Source: Verrucomicrobiota bacterium (GTDB lineage: Bacteria > Verrucomicrobiota > Kiritimatiellia > RFP12 > UBA1067). From it: a stretch of DNA of 33,082 nucleotides. Shown piece by piece: positions 18,294-26,541 of this stretch. Within the stretch, counting starts at the first letter, position 1; each line of letters begins with the position of its first letter. The position numbers were made by a program, and so were the translations under genes. The stretch is taken from NCBI GenBank assembly GCA_016280825.1, contig JAEEHL010000191.1, forward strand, positions 1-33,082, given 5' to 3'. The notes beneath the pieces are model-generated. The model saw only the letters and a list, made by a program, of their open reading frames with translations, ran no database searches and was not told the DNA's origin.

Positions 18294-19736
18294 ATGATGA
18301 CAACAAGACATGCAGTTCTGGCGGCGTCGGCGGTCTTCGCCGCTTTCGCCGCAATCGGGGCGGAGGAAGTCTCCGTCGACTTCTCGAAGGGCGCGGGCCG
18401 CGCGATACGCCCGCTTCACGGCGTGAACAACTCTCCCGTGAGGCTGAACGGGAACCTGCGCGAGTTCACCGACGCGAGGATACCCTTTACGCGCACGCAC
18501 GACACGGCCGGGGCCTACGGCGGCCACTGCTACGTAGACATACCGAACCTCTTCCCGAACTTCGACGCCGACGAGAACGACCCGGATTCCTACAGGTTCG
18601 AGTTCACCGACGAGCTTCTGAAGACGTTCACGAACAGCCACGTCAAGACGTTCTACCGCCTCGGCACGACGATCGAGAACAAGTGGAAGATACGCATCTA
18701 CAACATCGAGCCGCCGAAGGACTTCGCGAAGTGGGCGAGGGTGGCCGAGCACGTCATCATGCACTTCAACGAGGGCTGGGCGAACGGGCACCACTTCGGC
18801 ATCGAGTACTGGGAAATATGGAACGAGCCGGAGAACCCGCCGATGTGGCACGGCACGAAGGAGCAGTTCTTCGAGTTCTACAAGGTCGTCTCGTCGCACC
18901 TCAAGAAGCGCTTCCCCGCGCTCAAGATAGGCGGCTACGCAAGCTGCGGCTTCTACGCCCTCAACAGGGAGGAAGACAAGAAGAGCGACTTCGCGAAGTC
19001 GTTCCTCACCTGGTTCAACGAGTTCCTGCCGTTCGTGAAGAAGAACGGCCTGCCGCTCGACTTCTTCTCGTGGCATCTCTACTTCACCGACCCGCGCGAG
19101 ATAGCGATACACTCCGAGTACGTGCGCAGGCGGCTCGACGAGGAGGGCTTCAAGGACACCGAGAACATATTCAACGAGTGGAACGTATTTGACGAGGGCA
19201 AGGCGCATTGGGGCTGGGACGGCCTCAAGATGTTCCACGGCGCGAGCGGAACCGCCGCGGCGTTCGCGGTCATGCAGAAGGAGACGAGCATCGACAAGGC
19301 GATGTACTACGACGCACTCCCGACGCGCGCGTACTGCGGGCTCTACGAGTATCCGTCGCTGCGCACCACGCACACGTACTGCTCGTTCAAGGCCTTTGGC
19401 GAGCTGTATGGGCTTTCGAACGAGGTGGAGAGCGTCTCTTCCTCGCCCAAGCTATTCGTGCTTGCCGCGTCCGACGGCGAGAAGGGCGCGTTCTTCGTCT
19501 CCAACATGACGACGAATTCGGTCCCCGTCAAGTTCGACGTGAAGGGCGCGCCGAAGGGCGACGTGAGGGCATACGTGATCGACAGGGAGCGCATGCTCGA
19601 CGCCTACGCCTTCGACCCTGCCGAGACGGTGATCCCGAACCGCGGCGTTCTCTTTGTCGAATACAACATGCCGCCCCTGAAGGTCGTGCGCAACTGCGGC
19701 AACAAGCCGAAGAACGTCGCGGGGCTGCAGCAGTAG
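18294..19736 (+). CDS. GH39-like glycoside hydrolase, paralogue of the preceding gene
   Basis: RTHDTAGAYG, FYRLGTTIENKWK, EYWEIWNEPENPP, NIFNEWNVFDEG; same architecture as 16811..18265. ATGATG start ambiguous by one codon. Confidence 0.8.
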   Translation: MMTTRHAVLAASAVFAAFAAIGAEEVSVDFSKGAGRAIRPLHGVNNSPVRLNGNLREFTDARIPFTRTHDTAGAYGGHCYVDIPNLFPNFDADENDPDSYRFEFTDELLKTFTNSHVKTFYRLGTTIENKWKIRIYNIEPPKDFAKWARVAEHVIMHFNEGWANGHHFGIEYWEIWNEPENPPMWHGTKEQFFEFYKVVSSHLKKRFPALKIGGYASCGFYALNREEDKKSDFAKSFLTWFNEFLPFVKKNGLPLDFFSWHLYFTDPREIAIHSEYVRRRLDEEGFKDTENIFNEWNVFDEGKAHWGWDGLKMFHGASGTAAAFAVMQKETSIDKAMYYDALPTRAYCGLYEYPSLRTTHTYCSFKAFGELYGLSNEVESVSSSPKLFVLAASDGEKGAFFVSNMTTNSVPVKFDVKGAPKGDVRAYVIDRERMLDAYAFDPAETVIPNRGVLFVEYNMPPLKVVRNCGNKPKNVAGLQQ

Positions 19737-19758
19737 GGGGATGCCGATTCGATTCCGC

Positions 19759-19787
19759 TTGAAACGGCGAAGGGCATTTGGTATAAT
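19759..19787 (+). promoter_or_regulatory. Promoter of tmRNA
   Basis: TTGAAA (19759-19764), 17-bp spacer, TATAAT (19782-19787). Confidence 0.8.
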
Positions 19788-19808
19788 TCCCGCCAGTCCA
19801 GCACAATG

Positions 19809-20161
19809 GGGGTGATCCGGTTTCGACGGGATGCGTGGAGGTCGGGTTGCGCGTCGTGGATGCTCGTTGGCCACGCTAAAAAACGGGCAAAAAAAGTAAT
19901 TGCGAACAACGATTACGCTCTGGCCGCCTAATTAAAGGCCGCCATGTCGAAGCGCCGATGTCTGCTGAGCGCCGAGGCATCATCTAGCAGGCCACGCTTA
20001 AGGGGGCTCCGCTCGCCCGCTTAAGGGTGCCGAATCGAACGGATGGATGCGGATAAGCCCGTGCGTCGGCATACCGCATCCGAGACCAATGGCGCAATAC
20101 ACGCGTAGATTCTCGGGCAAAGCCGTTTCGGACAGGGGTTCGACTCCCCTCACCTCCACCA
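19809..20161 (+). ncRNA. ssrA: tmRNA (transfer-messenger RNA), tag ANNDYALAA, CCA encoded
   Basis: 5' GGGGGTGATCCGGTTTCGACGGGAT pairs with 3' GGTTCGACTCCCCTCACCTCCACCA; ACACGCGTAGAT; tag ORF GCG AAC AAC GAT TAC GCT CTG GCC GCC TAA at 19902-19931. Confidence 0.97.
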
Positions 20162-20180
20162 TCGTGCGTGAAACGAAAAC

Positions 20181-20210
20181 TTGCATCTCTGCATGTGTAT
20201 ATGCTATAAT
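20181..20210 (+). promoter_or_regulatory. Promoter upstream of the small membrane protein / nadC operon
   Basis: TTGCAT (20181-20186), 18-bp spacer, TATAAT (20205-20210). Confidence 0.7.
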
Positions 20211-20248
20211 ATACGGGAATGCGGCGCAAAGCAAGCGGAGAACGACTT

Positions 20249-20473
20249 ATGAAAATCAAGAAGAGCATAAAAAAACCGGGCAACGCGGCCATAGCCGACA
20301 GGCTCAAGATCGACAACGGTGCCTCCACGCCTGTTTCAGGCAATGTCGTCGGCAAACGCAGTTCTGCCTGGGCGCTGGTGCTCGGCTGCGCGGCGCTTGT
20401 CATTCTGTGCATTCTCACCTACACGCTCTACCGTCACTGGGAATACCTTGGAAGAGCCTGCAACGTCGCTTGA
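20249..20473 (+). CDS. Small single-pass membrane protein, basic N-terminus
   Basis: MKIKKSIKKPGNAA.. then WALVLGCAALVILCILTYTLY; directly upstream of nadC. Confidence 0.55.
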   Translation: MKIKKSIKKPGNAAIADRLKIDNGASTPVSGNVVGKRSSAWALVLGCAALVILCILTYTLYRHWEYLGRACNVA

Positions 20474-20478
20474 GGCTG

Positions 20479-21363
20479 ATGAGCGACGTGATGCTTTCGC
20501 CGCGCGCGCGCCAGGCGGTGGCGGCTGCGCTTGACGAGGATCTTCGTCCCGGGCCGGGCCACAGGCGGTGCGACGCGACCAGCGAGGCGCTTGTCGATGC
20601 AAAGGCGCGGGCGGTCGGCGAGATACACGCCAAGGGCGCGTCATGCGTCGTGAGCGGCACGACCGTGGCGCGGGCGGTGTTCAGGGCGGTCGATCCTTCC
20701 GTCAAGGTGCGCATACTCAAGAAGGACGGCTCCGTTGCAAAGCCCGGCGAGAGCATTCTCGAATTCTGCGGCAGGGCGAGATCGATCCTGATGGCGGAGC
20801 GCACGGCCCTCAACTTCATGCAGAGGATGTGCGCCACGGCGACTCTCGCGAAGAGGTTTGTCGACGCAACGGCGAAGTACGGCACTCTCATCCTCGACAC
20901 GCGCAAGACCACGCCTGGGCTCAGGGTCTTCGAGAAGTACGCCGTTAGGTGCGGGGGCGGCTCGAACCACAGGCTCGGGATGTACGACCGCGTGCTCGTG
21001 AAGGACAACCACAGGAGGCTATGGAAGGGCGGCGACCCGGACAGGCTCGACGAGGCGGTGAGGGCGGCGCGTCGCAAGTTCCCGAAGCTCGCAGTGGAGG
21101 TGGAGGTTGAAAGCCTGCGCGAGTGCGCCTCTGCCCTCAAGGCGAAGCCGGAGTGGATAATGCTCGACAACATGTCCGTTTCAGACATGGGGAAATGCGT
21201 GCGGATGTGCAAAGGCGTTTCGAAGACGGAGGCCTCTGGCGGCATCACGCTTGAGCGGGCGAGGGAAGTCGCTGCGACGGGAGTCACCGCCATTTCTCTC
21301 GGCTGCCTTACCCACTCCGCGGGCAGTGTAGACCTGTCGCTTGAATGGAGCGAGGCCAGATGA
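20479..21363 (+). CDS. nadC: Nicotinate-nucleotide diphosphorylase (carboxylating)
   Basis: GTTVARAVF, RTALNFMQRMCATATLAKRFV, TLILDTRKTTPGLRVFEKYAVRCGGGSNHRLGMYDRVLVKDNH, EASGGITLERAREVAATGVTAISLGCLTHS. ORF-track start at 20047 lies in tmRNA; ATG at 20479 chosen. Confidence 0.96.
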   Translation: MSDVMLSPRARQAVAAALDEDLRPGPGHRRCDATSEALVDAKARAVGEIHAKGASCVVSGTTVARAVFRAVDPSVKVRILKKDGSVAKPGESILEFCGRARSILMAERTALNFMQRMCATATLAKRFVDATAKYGTLILDTRKTTPGLRVFEKYAVRCGGGSNHRLGMYDRVLVKDNHRRLWKGGDPDRLDEAVRAARRKFPKLAVEVEVESLRECASALKAKPEWIMLDNMSVSDMGKCVRMCKGVSKTEASGGITLERAREVAATGVTAISLGCLTHSAGSVDLSLEWSEAR

Positions 21364-22103
21364 AGCTCCTGGTCGTGGATGTGGGCAACACCTCGACTGC
21401 GATGGGCGTCTGGACCGACGGCAGGGTCTCCCGCGCCGTGCATTGCGATGGATCGTTTGACGAGGCGGCTGCGCGGTTTGACGCGCTTGCAGGCGCGGCG
21501 AAGGGCGCGGCCGGGGTTGCGTACGCGAGCGTCGTGCCGCGGCTCGACTCCAAGTGGCGCGCACACGCTAAAAGGCGCGGCCTTGGGTTCGTCGCAGTCG
21601 GCCACAGGCTCGTGAAGGCGCCGCGGCTGGACTACAGGACACCTGGCACGATTGGCGCCGACAGGCTCGCGGACGCGGCGGGCGCTGTGGCGAGGTACGG
21701 CGCGCCCGTGCTCATAATGGATTTCGGCACGGCGCTCACGGCGGCCGTAGTGACGCCCGACGGCATATGGCGCGGCGGCGTGATTGCGCCCGGATTCCCG
21801 CTGATGAGGGACTATCTCTTCGAGAGGACTGCGAAGCTGCCGCACATGAAGCTGCCGCGCGGCAAGGAGCCGAAGATCGGGCGCTCCACGCTCGAGGCGA
21901 TGAAGTTCGGCGCAATGGTCGGATACCGCGGGATGGTGCGCGAGATCGTAGGCACGCTAAAGCGCAACTTCGGCTGCGCCTTCCGGCTCGTGGCGACCGG
22001 CGGCTTCGCACGCGAGGCGACGAAGGGGCTCGGAATGGATTTCACGGTCGATCCAACGCTTACACTGTACGGGACAGGTCTTCTATGCTCGCAAGAATTC
22101 TGA
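21360..22103 (+). CDS. coaX: Type III pantothenate kinase
   Basis: LLVVDVGNTSTAMGVW, TPGTIGADRLADAAGA, VLIMDFGTALTAAVV, GGVIAPGFPLMRDYLFERTAKLP; ATGA overlap with nadC. Confidence 0.96.
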   Translation: MKLLVVDVGNTSTAMGVWTDGRVSRAVHCDGSFDEAAARFDALAGAAKGAAGVAYASVVPRLDSKWRAHAKRRGLGFVAVGHRLVKAPRLDYRTPGTIGADRLADAAGAVARYGAPVLIMDFGTALTAAVVTPDGIWRGGVIAPGFPLMRDYLFERTAKLPHMKLPRGKEPKIGRSTLEAMKFGAMVGYRGMVREIVGTLKRNFGCAFRLVATGGFAREATKGLGMDFTVDPTLTLYGTGLLCSQEF

Positions 22104-22609
22104 CTGCCGCGGTCGCCGCGGCTACGCTTCTGGGATGCGGCCCATTCTGGGTCGATCCATACATCACCGTCGAGGATTCCCCCCTCAACTGGGTCCACAT
22201 TCACTACTACAACCTGAAGTCGAATCCCATAAGGAGGACAAGCGTGTACCTAAGCGGTGCAGGCCATGTCGAGGTGGTGAAGGGCACGAGCGAGCTTGTG
22301 TCGAACGACTTCGCCAAGGGCTACAAGGCCGAGAACTGGCACGACATAACGCCTTCGCGCAAGCCCGTCGACGTCAGGCACCTGAACGACGTCTTCCAGA
22401 ACCTCGTGAACCTCGGGCTCCTCGACAGGGAGAAGCTGTTCAAGGGCACTAAGAAGAAGTCGGTCTCGCGCTTTCTCGGCGTGAAGGCCAACATAAACAA
22501 CGTCACGTATTCCGAGAACGTCAACATCTTCGAGGCGGATCCGAACCTCGCCGAGGCGCTGCTCGACGTGGTGCATGAGTTCGACAACCCCGTCGGGAGG
22601 AAAAGGTGA
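22085..22609 (+). CDS. Putative lipoprotein of unknown function
   Basis: MLARILTAAVAAATLLGCG lipobox; overlaps coaX and the exonuclease gene. Confidence 0.7.
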   Translation: MLARILTAAVAAATLLGCGPFWVDPYITVEDSPLNWVHIHYYNLKSNPIRRTSVYLSGAGHVEVVKGTSELVSNDFAKGYKAENWHDITPSRKPVDVRHLNDVFQNLVNLGLLDREKLFKGTKKKSVSRFLGVKANINNVTYSENVNIFEADPNLAEALLDVVHEFDNPVGRKR

Positions 22610-23403
22610 TGCTTTCGCTTGACAGGCCCCTTGTCGTGTTCGACATCGAGTCAACGGGCACTTATCCCCGCAAGGACCGCATAATCGAGCTTGCGGCGAT
22701 CAAGGTCAACCCCGACGGCACGGAGGAGAGGCGGTGCTGGCTCCTGAACCCGACCGTCCACATCCCCGACGAGACGACGGCAATACACGGCATAAGCGAC
22801 GACGTCGTGAAGGACTGCCCGACTTTCGCCGACAAGGCGGCCGAGATATTCGCGTTTTTCGACGGGTGCGACCTTTCGGGCTTCAACGCCGACAGGTTCG
22901 ACATACCCTGCCTTGAGGAGGAGTTCGCCCGCACGGGAAGGGCGTTCGCGCCCTCCCAGAGGCGCCATGTCGATGTCCAGCGCATCTACCACCGCATGGA
23001 GCGGCGCGACCTCTGCGCGGCGGTGAAGTTCTACCTCGGGCGCGAGCACGAGGGTGCGCATGGGGCAGAGGCGGACGCGGAGGCGACCCTCCAGGTGCTC
23101 CGCGCGCAGCTTGAGAGGTATCCGGAGCTTCCGAAGACGACGGCGGAGATGGACGAGTACCTCGTTCCGCGCGATCCGCTCAACGCAGACCGCATGGGGA
23201 CGCTCCGCTGGAAGGACGGCGAGCTTACGGTCAACTTCGGCAGGAAGCGCGGCGAGAGCCTCAGGAAGCTCCTCCTGAACGAGCCCAACTTCCTTCGCTG
23301 GATGCTGAAAGGCGATTTCGACACCGAGGTCCTGATGATAGTCCGCGACCTCCTCGAACACGGGCGTCTCCCGCCCTGCCCGCCGGAGGCGCGGGCGAAA
23401 TGA
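22606..23403 (+). CDS. DnaQ-like (DEDD) 3'-5' exonuclease
   Basis: ExoI VVFDIESTG, ExoII LSGFNADRFDIPCLEEEF, ExoIII HGAEADAEATLQVL. Confidence 0.92.
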   Translation: MMLSLDRPLVVFDIESTGTYPRKDRIIELAAIKVNPDGTEERRCWLLNPTVHIPDETTAIHGISDDVVKDCPTFADKAAEIFAFFDGCDLSGFNADRFDIPCLEEEFARTGRAFAPSQRRHVDVQRIYHRMERRDLCAAVKFYLGREHEGAHGAEADAEATLQVLRAQLERYPELPKTTAEMDEYLVPRDPLNADRMGTLRWKDGELTVNFGRKRGESLRKLLLNEPNFLRWMLKGDFDTEVLMIVRDLLEHGRLPPCPPEARAK

Positions 23404-25418
23404 GCGAAGGGGCTCTCCTGCAGGATCTCGCGGCGATAACCGCGCTTGCGGGCATCGCTGCCGTTCTCTTTACGAAGCTCAGGTTCCCGAAGGTCGTAGG
23501 GTACCTTCTCGTAGGCGTGCTCATGAGCGCGAACACGTGGGGCGGGAGCTTCCTCCTCGATTCCGGCTCGGTGCGCATGATAGGCCAGCTCGGGGTCGTG
23601 TTCCTCATGTTCTCGATGGGGCTTGGCTTTTCGCCGTCGCGCCTGGGGGCGGTGAAGTCGGTCGCCCTGCCTGTCGCCGCAGTCGACACGCTCGTCATGC
23701 TGTGGGCGGGCTATACCGTAGGCACGAGGGTCTTCGGCTGGAGCTTTGCTGCGTCGGTCTTTCTCGGCGCCGCGATCTGCGATTCCGCGACGACGATGAT
23801 GGGCAGGGTGATCGACGAGATGAAATGGTCCTCGCGGCCGTTTGTTGACAGGGCAATTGGAATATCGATCTGCGAGGATATCGCATGCATCGGCGTTCTC
23901 GCCCTCGTTTCCGGCGTCATAGAGGGGGGAGGGGTTTCGCTGCGGGCGGTCGGGTGGTCGCTCGGCGCGCTTGGAGTGTTCCTTCTCGCCGTGACCGTGT
24001 TCGGCTTTGCCAACGTGCCGCGCCTCTTCGAGTCCGTGGCGAAGACGGGCGACAACGAGACGCTGCTCCTTTCCGTCCTCGGGTGCTGCTTCTTCGTCAC
24101 GTACCTCGCCTACAGGTTCGGCTATTCTCTCTCGCTCGGCGCCTTCCTCGTCGGCATGATCGCGGCGGCCAGCAGCTGCCGCAGGAGGATAGCGGAGCTT
24201 GCAGGCCCTCTCCGCACCATGTTCGCGGCAGTCTTCTTCATTTCCATCGGCCTTCTCGTCGACCCGGCGGCGTGCTTCCGGCTTCTGCCGCAGATAGCGC
24301 TGGTGACGGCAGTGGTGGTGGTCGGCAAGTTCCTCAACTGCACCCTCGTCTCCGTCGTCTGCGGCGAATCCGTGAAGACGGCGGTGCAGATCGGCATGTC
24401 GCTTGCGCAGATAGGGGAGTTCGCGTTCATGGTGGCGATGCTCTACGCAGCCGGAACTGGCGACTGGACCAGCCCCATGTACCAGATAACCGTCGCGGTG
24501 TCGCTTGTGACGACCATCCTGAACCCGTTCATGCTGCGCCTTTCCGAGCCCTTGGGCGAATGGACGGAGAGGCGGCTCGGGGTGCGCGTCCTCGGGAAGC
24601 TCGAGACGTATCGCGGGTTCGTCGCCAAGTACAGGTTCGGCACCAGGCCGGACGTCGCGGGCAGGCGGGCGGTGCGCCGCCATGTAGCGGTGCTTGCCAT
24701 ACTTGCAGTGCTTGTCTTCGCTGTCGCCTTTGCGATGTCGGCCCTGGCGTCTCGCGACTGGTCAGCGTTTTCAAGGTTCTTCGACGCCTACAAGCAGTTT
24801 ATCTTCTGCCTTGCCGCCAATCTCTTCGCGGCTGCGGCGCTCGCGCCGGCGGTAGTCGTGGCGAAGCGCCTCGGAGGGGATCTTGGGGAGCTTCTTTTCG
24901 GCGGCGAGCGGGCGAAGTGGCGCGATTCCATGCAGATGGCGGTGCGGCTTCTCGTGGTTATCGTCGTCATGGCTCTTTTCTTCGTGGAGGTTTCGATGCT
25001 CAACGTGAGCCTCGCCCCGCAGGGGACATGGGCCAAGCTCGCGATATTTGCGATACTTCTTGCCGCTGGCGCACTGGGCTGGAAGCGCTCGCTGCGCCTT
25101 GCGCGGCTTGCGGCGAGGCGCGTGCGCAGCGCGATGAACCAGGACGAGTTGGACGCCTCTCGCGGCGGCGCAGTTGACGGCGGCCAGGGGATAGGAGGCG
25201 TTTCGCGCATTGCGATACCGGAAGGGTCTGGCGCAATAGGCAGCACGCTGCGCTCCCTCGACATCCGCGCCCGAACGGGGACGCTTGTCATTTCGGTCGA
25301 GCGCGGCGGCGAGGTGACGGGCAATCCAGGCGCAGAGTGGGCGTTCGAGAAGGGCGACATCCTCGTGGTCCTTGGCGACGAATCGCAGGTGGCGTCGCTC
25401 CGCAGCATTCTTGTCTAG
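23400..25418 (+). CDS. Kef-type cation:proton antiporter with C-terminal TrkA-C/RCK-C-like domain
   Basis: CPA2 core FPKVVGYLLVGVLMSANTWGG and GYSLSLGAFLVGMIAA, polytopic; C-terminal GSTLRSLDIRARTGTLVISVERGGEVTGNPGAEWAFEKGDILVVLG. Confidence 0.9.
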   Translation: MSEGALLQDLAAITALAGIAAVLFTKLRFPKVVGYLLVGVLMSANTWGGSFLLDSGSVRMIGQLGVVFLMFSMGLGFSPSRLGAVKSVALPVAAVDTLVMLWAGYTVGTRVFGWSFAASVFLGAAICDSATTMMGRVIDEMKWSSRPFVDRAIGISICEDIACIGVLALVSGVIEGGGVSLRAVGWSLGALGVFLLAVTVFGFANVPRLFESVAKTGDNETLLLSVLGCCFFVTYLAYRFGYSLSLGAFLVGMIAAASSCRRRIAELAGPLRTMFAAVFFISIGLLVDPAACFRLLPQIALVTAVVVVGKFLNCTLVSVVCGESVKTAVQIGMSLAQIGEFAFMVAMLYAAGTGDWTSPMYQITVAVSLVTTILNPFMLRLSEPLGEWTERRLGVRVLGKLETYRGFVAKYRFGTRPDVAGRRAVRRHVAVLAILAVLVFAVAFAMSALASRDWSAFSRFFDAYKQFIFCLAANLFAAAALAPAVVVAKRLGGDLGELLFGGERAKWRDSMQMAVRLLVVIVVMALFFVEVSMLNVSLAPQGTWAKLAIFAILLAAGALGWKRSLRLARLAARRVRSAMNQDELDASRGGAVDGGQGIGGVSRIAIPEGSGAIGSTLRSLDIRARTGTLVISVERGGEVTGNPGAEWAFEKGDILVVLGDESQVASLRSILV

Positions 25419-25496
25419 CATTGCCGTTTCCACCGGCAGGGTGAAGGGCGATGACAGTCTGCATTCCACATTCCCCGCGCCGCGCTGCCCGCTAGG

Positions 25497-25525
25497 TTGA
25501 TTTCCGCGAAGGCATTTGATATAAT
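25497..25525 (+). promoter_or_regulatory. Promoter of the acyl/polyene-like operon
   Basis: TTGATT (25497-25502), 17-bp spacer, TATAAT (25520-25525). Confidence 0.8.
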
Positions 25526-25597
25526 TCGTGAGTAAGAGGAAAGCGTGGAACTGGTGAGAATTCTGTTGAAAACCCGACTGCAGTTGGAATTGGGGAC

Positions 25598-25879
25598 ATG
25601 AAGAGAAAAGACCTTGAGGACGGCATACGCGATGCGATTCTCGCATCCGTGGAGGTGGAGGGCCTGACGGCGGAGGATCTGCCGTCCGAAGCTCCGCTGT
25701 TTGGAGATGACGGGGTGGGGCTTGATTCAATAGACGCCCTTGAAATCGGCGTTGCGCTCAAGAAGAAGTACAACGTCAATTTCAAGGCCAATTCGGAGAA
25801 GAACCGCGAAAGGTTCAGGACGGTGTCTTCCCTGGCGAGCTTCATCTCGGAATCTGCCGGCATTGAACTGGAGGACTGA
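25598..25879 (+). CDS. Acyl carrier protein-like protein (1)
   Basis: GLDSIDALEIGVALKKKY phosphopantetheine-attachment Ser motif. Confidence 0.9.
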   Translation: MKRKDLEDGIRDAILASVEVEGLTAEDLPSEAPLFGDDGVGLDSIDALEIGVALKKKYNVNFKANSEKNRERFRTVSSLASFISESAGIELED

Positions 25880-25884
25880 TTGAC

Positions 25885-26136
25885 ATGTCAAAGCGCGAAG
25901 AAGTTCTGGAACGCATCAAGAAGACACTTTCCGGGGAGTTCGAGTGCCCTCCGGAGAAGATAACCGAAGAGGCGCGTTTCTACGAAGACCTCGACCTCGA
26001 TTCAATCGACGCCGTCGATCTCATCGTGAGGCTGCGCCAGGAAGTGGACTTTGACCTGAAAAGCGAGGATTTCAAGGCAGTACGCACGGTAGGCGACCTG
26101 CTGGACGCCCTCGAAAAAGCTGCCGTCGCCAAGTGA
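25885..26136 (+). CDS. Acyl carrier protein (2)
   Basis: FYEDLDLDSIDAVDLIVRLRQE phosphopantetheine motif. Confidence 0.93.
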   Translation: MSKREEVLERIKKTLSGEFECPPEKITEEARFYEDLDLDSIDAVDLIVRLRQEVDFDLKSEDFKAVRTVGDLLDALEKAAVAK

Positions 26137-26139
26137 GCG

Positions 26140-26541
26140 ATGCGCCGTTCCGTGACCAAGACAGTATTGCAGGCCGGCGCGACGATCCTGGCGGTCTGGC
26201 TCGTGTATCTGTTCAAGGGCAACGTCTGGTTCAGGCTCTACCCGGTCGTCGTGACCGGTGCCGTCTTCCTGGCGTTTGCGCTGTCGCTGCGTGGAACGCC
26301 GCTAGTCGAGCGCTTCGCCATGCGCATGGGCGCCGACCTTGACGGCGGCGGCAGGGAGTACTGCCTCAAGGCGACGGTGGCCTGGACCGTGTTTCTCGCC
26401 GTGCACCTGGCAGTGACGGCGGCAACGGTCTTCGCTCCCCTTGAGATATGGGCCCTTTACAACGGCTGCATTGCATACGTCCTCATCGGCGCGATGTTCA
26501 TCGGCGAGTTCGCCGCAAGAAAGATTGCCCGTCATGGATGA
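26140..26541 (+). CDS. Small polytopic membrane protein, COG4648-like, of the type found in aryl-polyene clusters
   Basis: Several hydrophobic helices including YLFKGNVWFRLYPVVVTGAVFLAFALSL; lies between ACPs and the adenylating enzyme. Confidence 0.65.
   Translation: MRRSVTKTVLQAGATILAVWLVYLFKGNVWFRLYPVVVTGAVFLAFALSLRGTPLVERFAMRMGADLDGGGREYCLKATVAWTVFLAVHLAVTAATVFAPLEIWALYNGCIAYVLIGAMFIGEFAARKIARHG

Noticed and set aside
20047-20478. N-terminal extension of the nadC ORF
   Set aside because: Overlaps the tmRNA 3' half and the small membrane-protein gene; ATG at 20479 begins the conserved domain.
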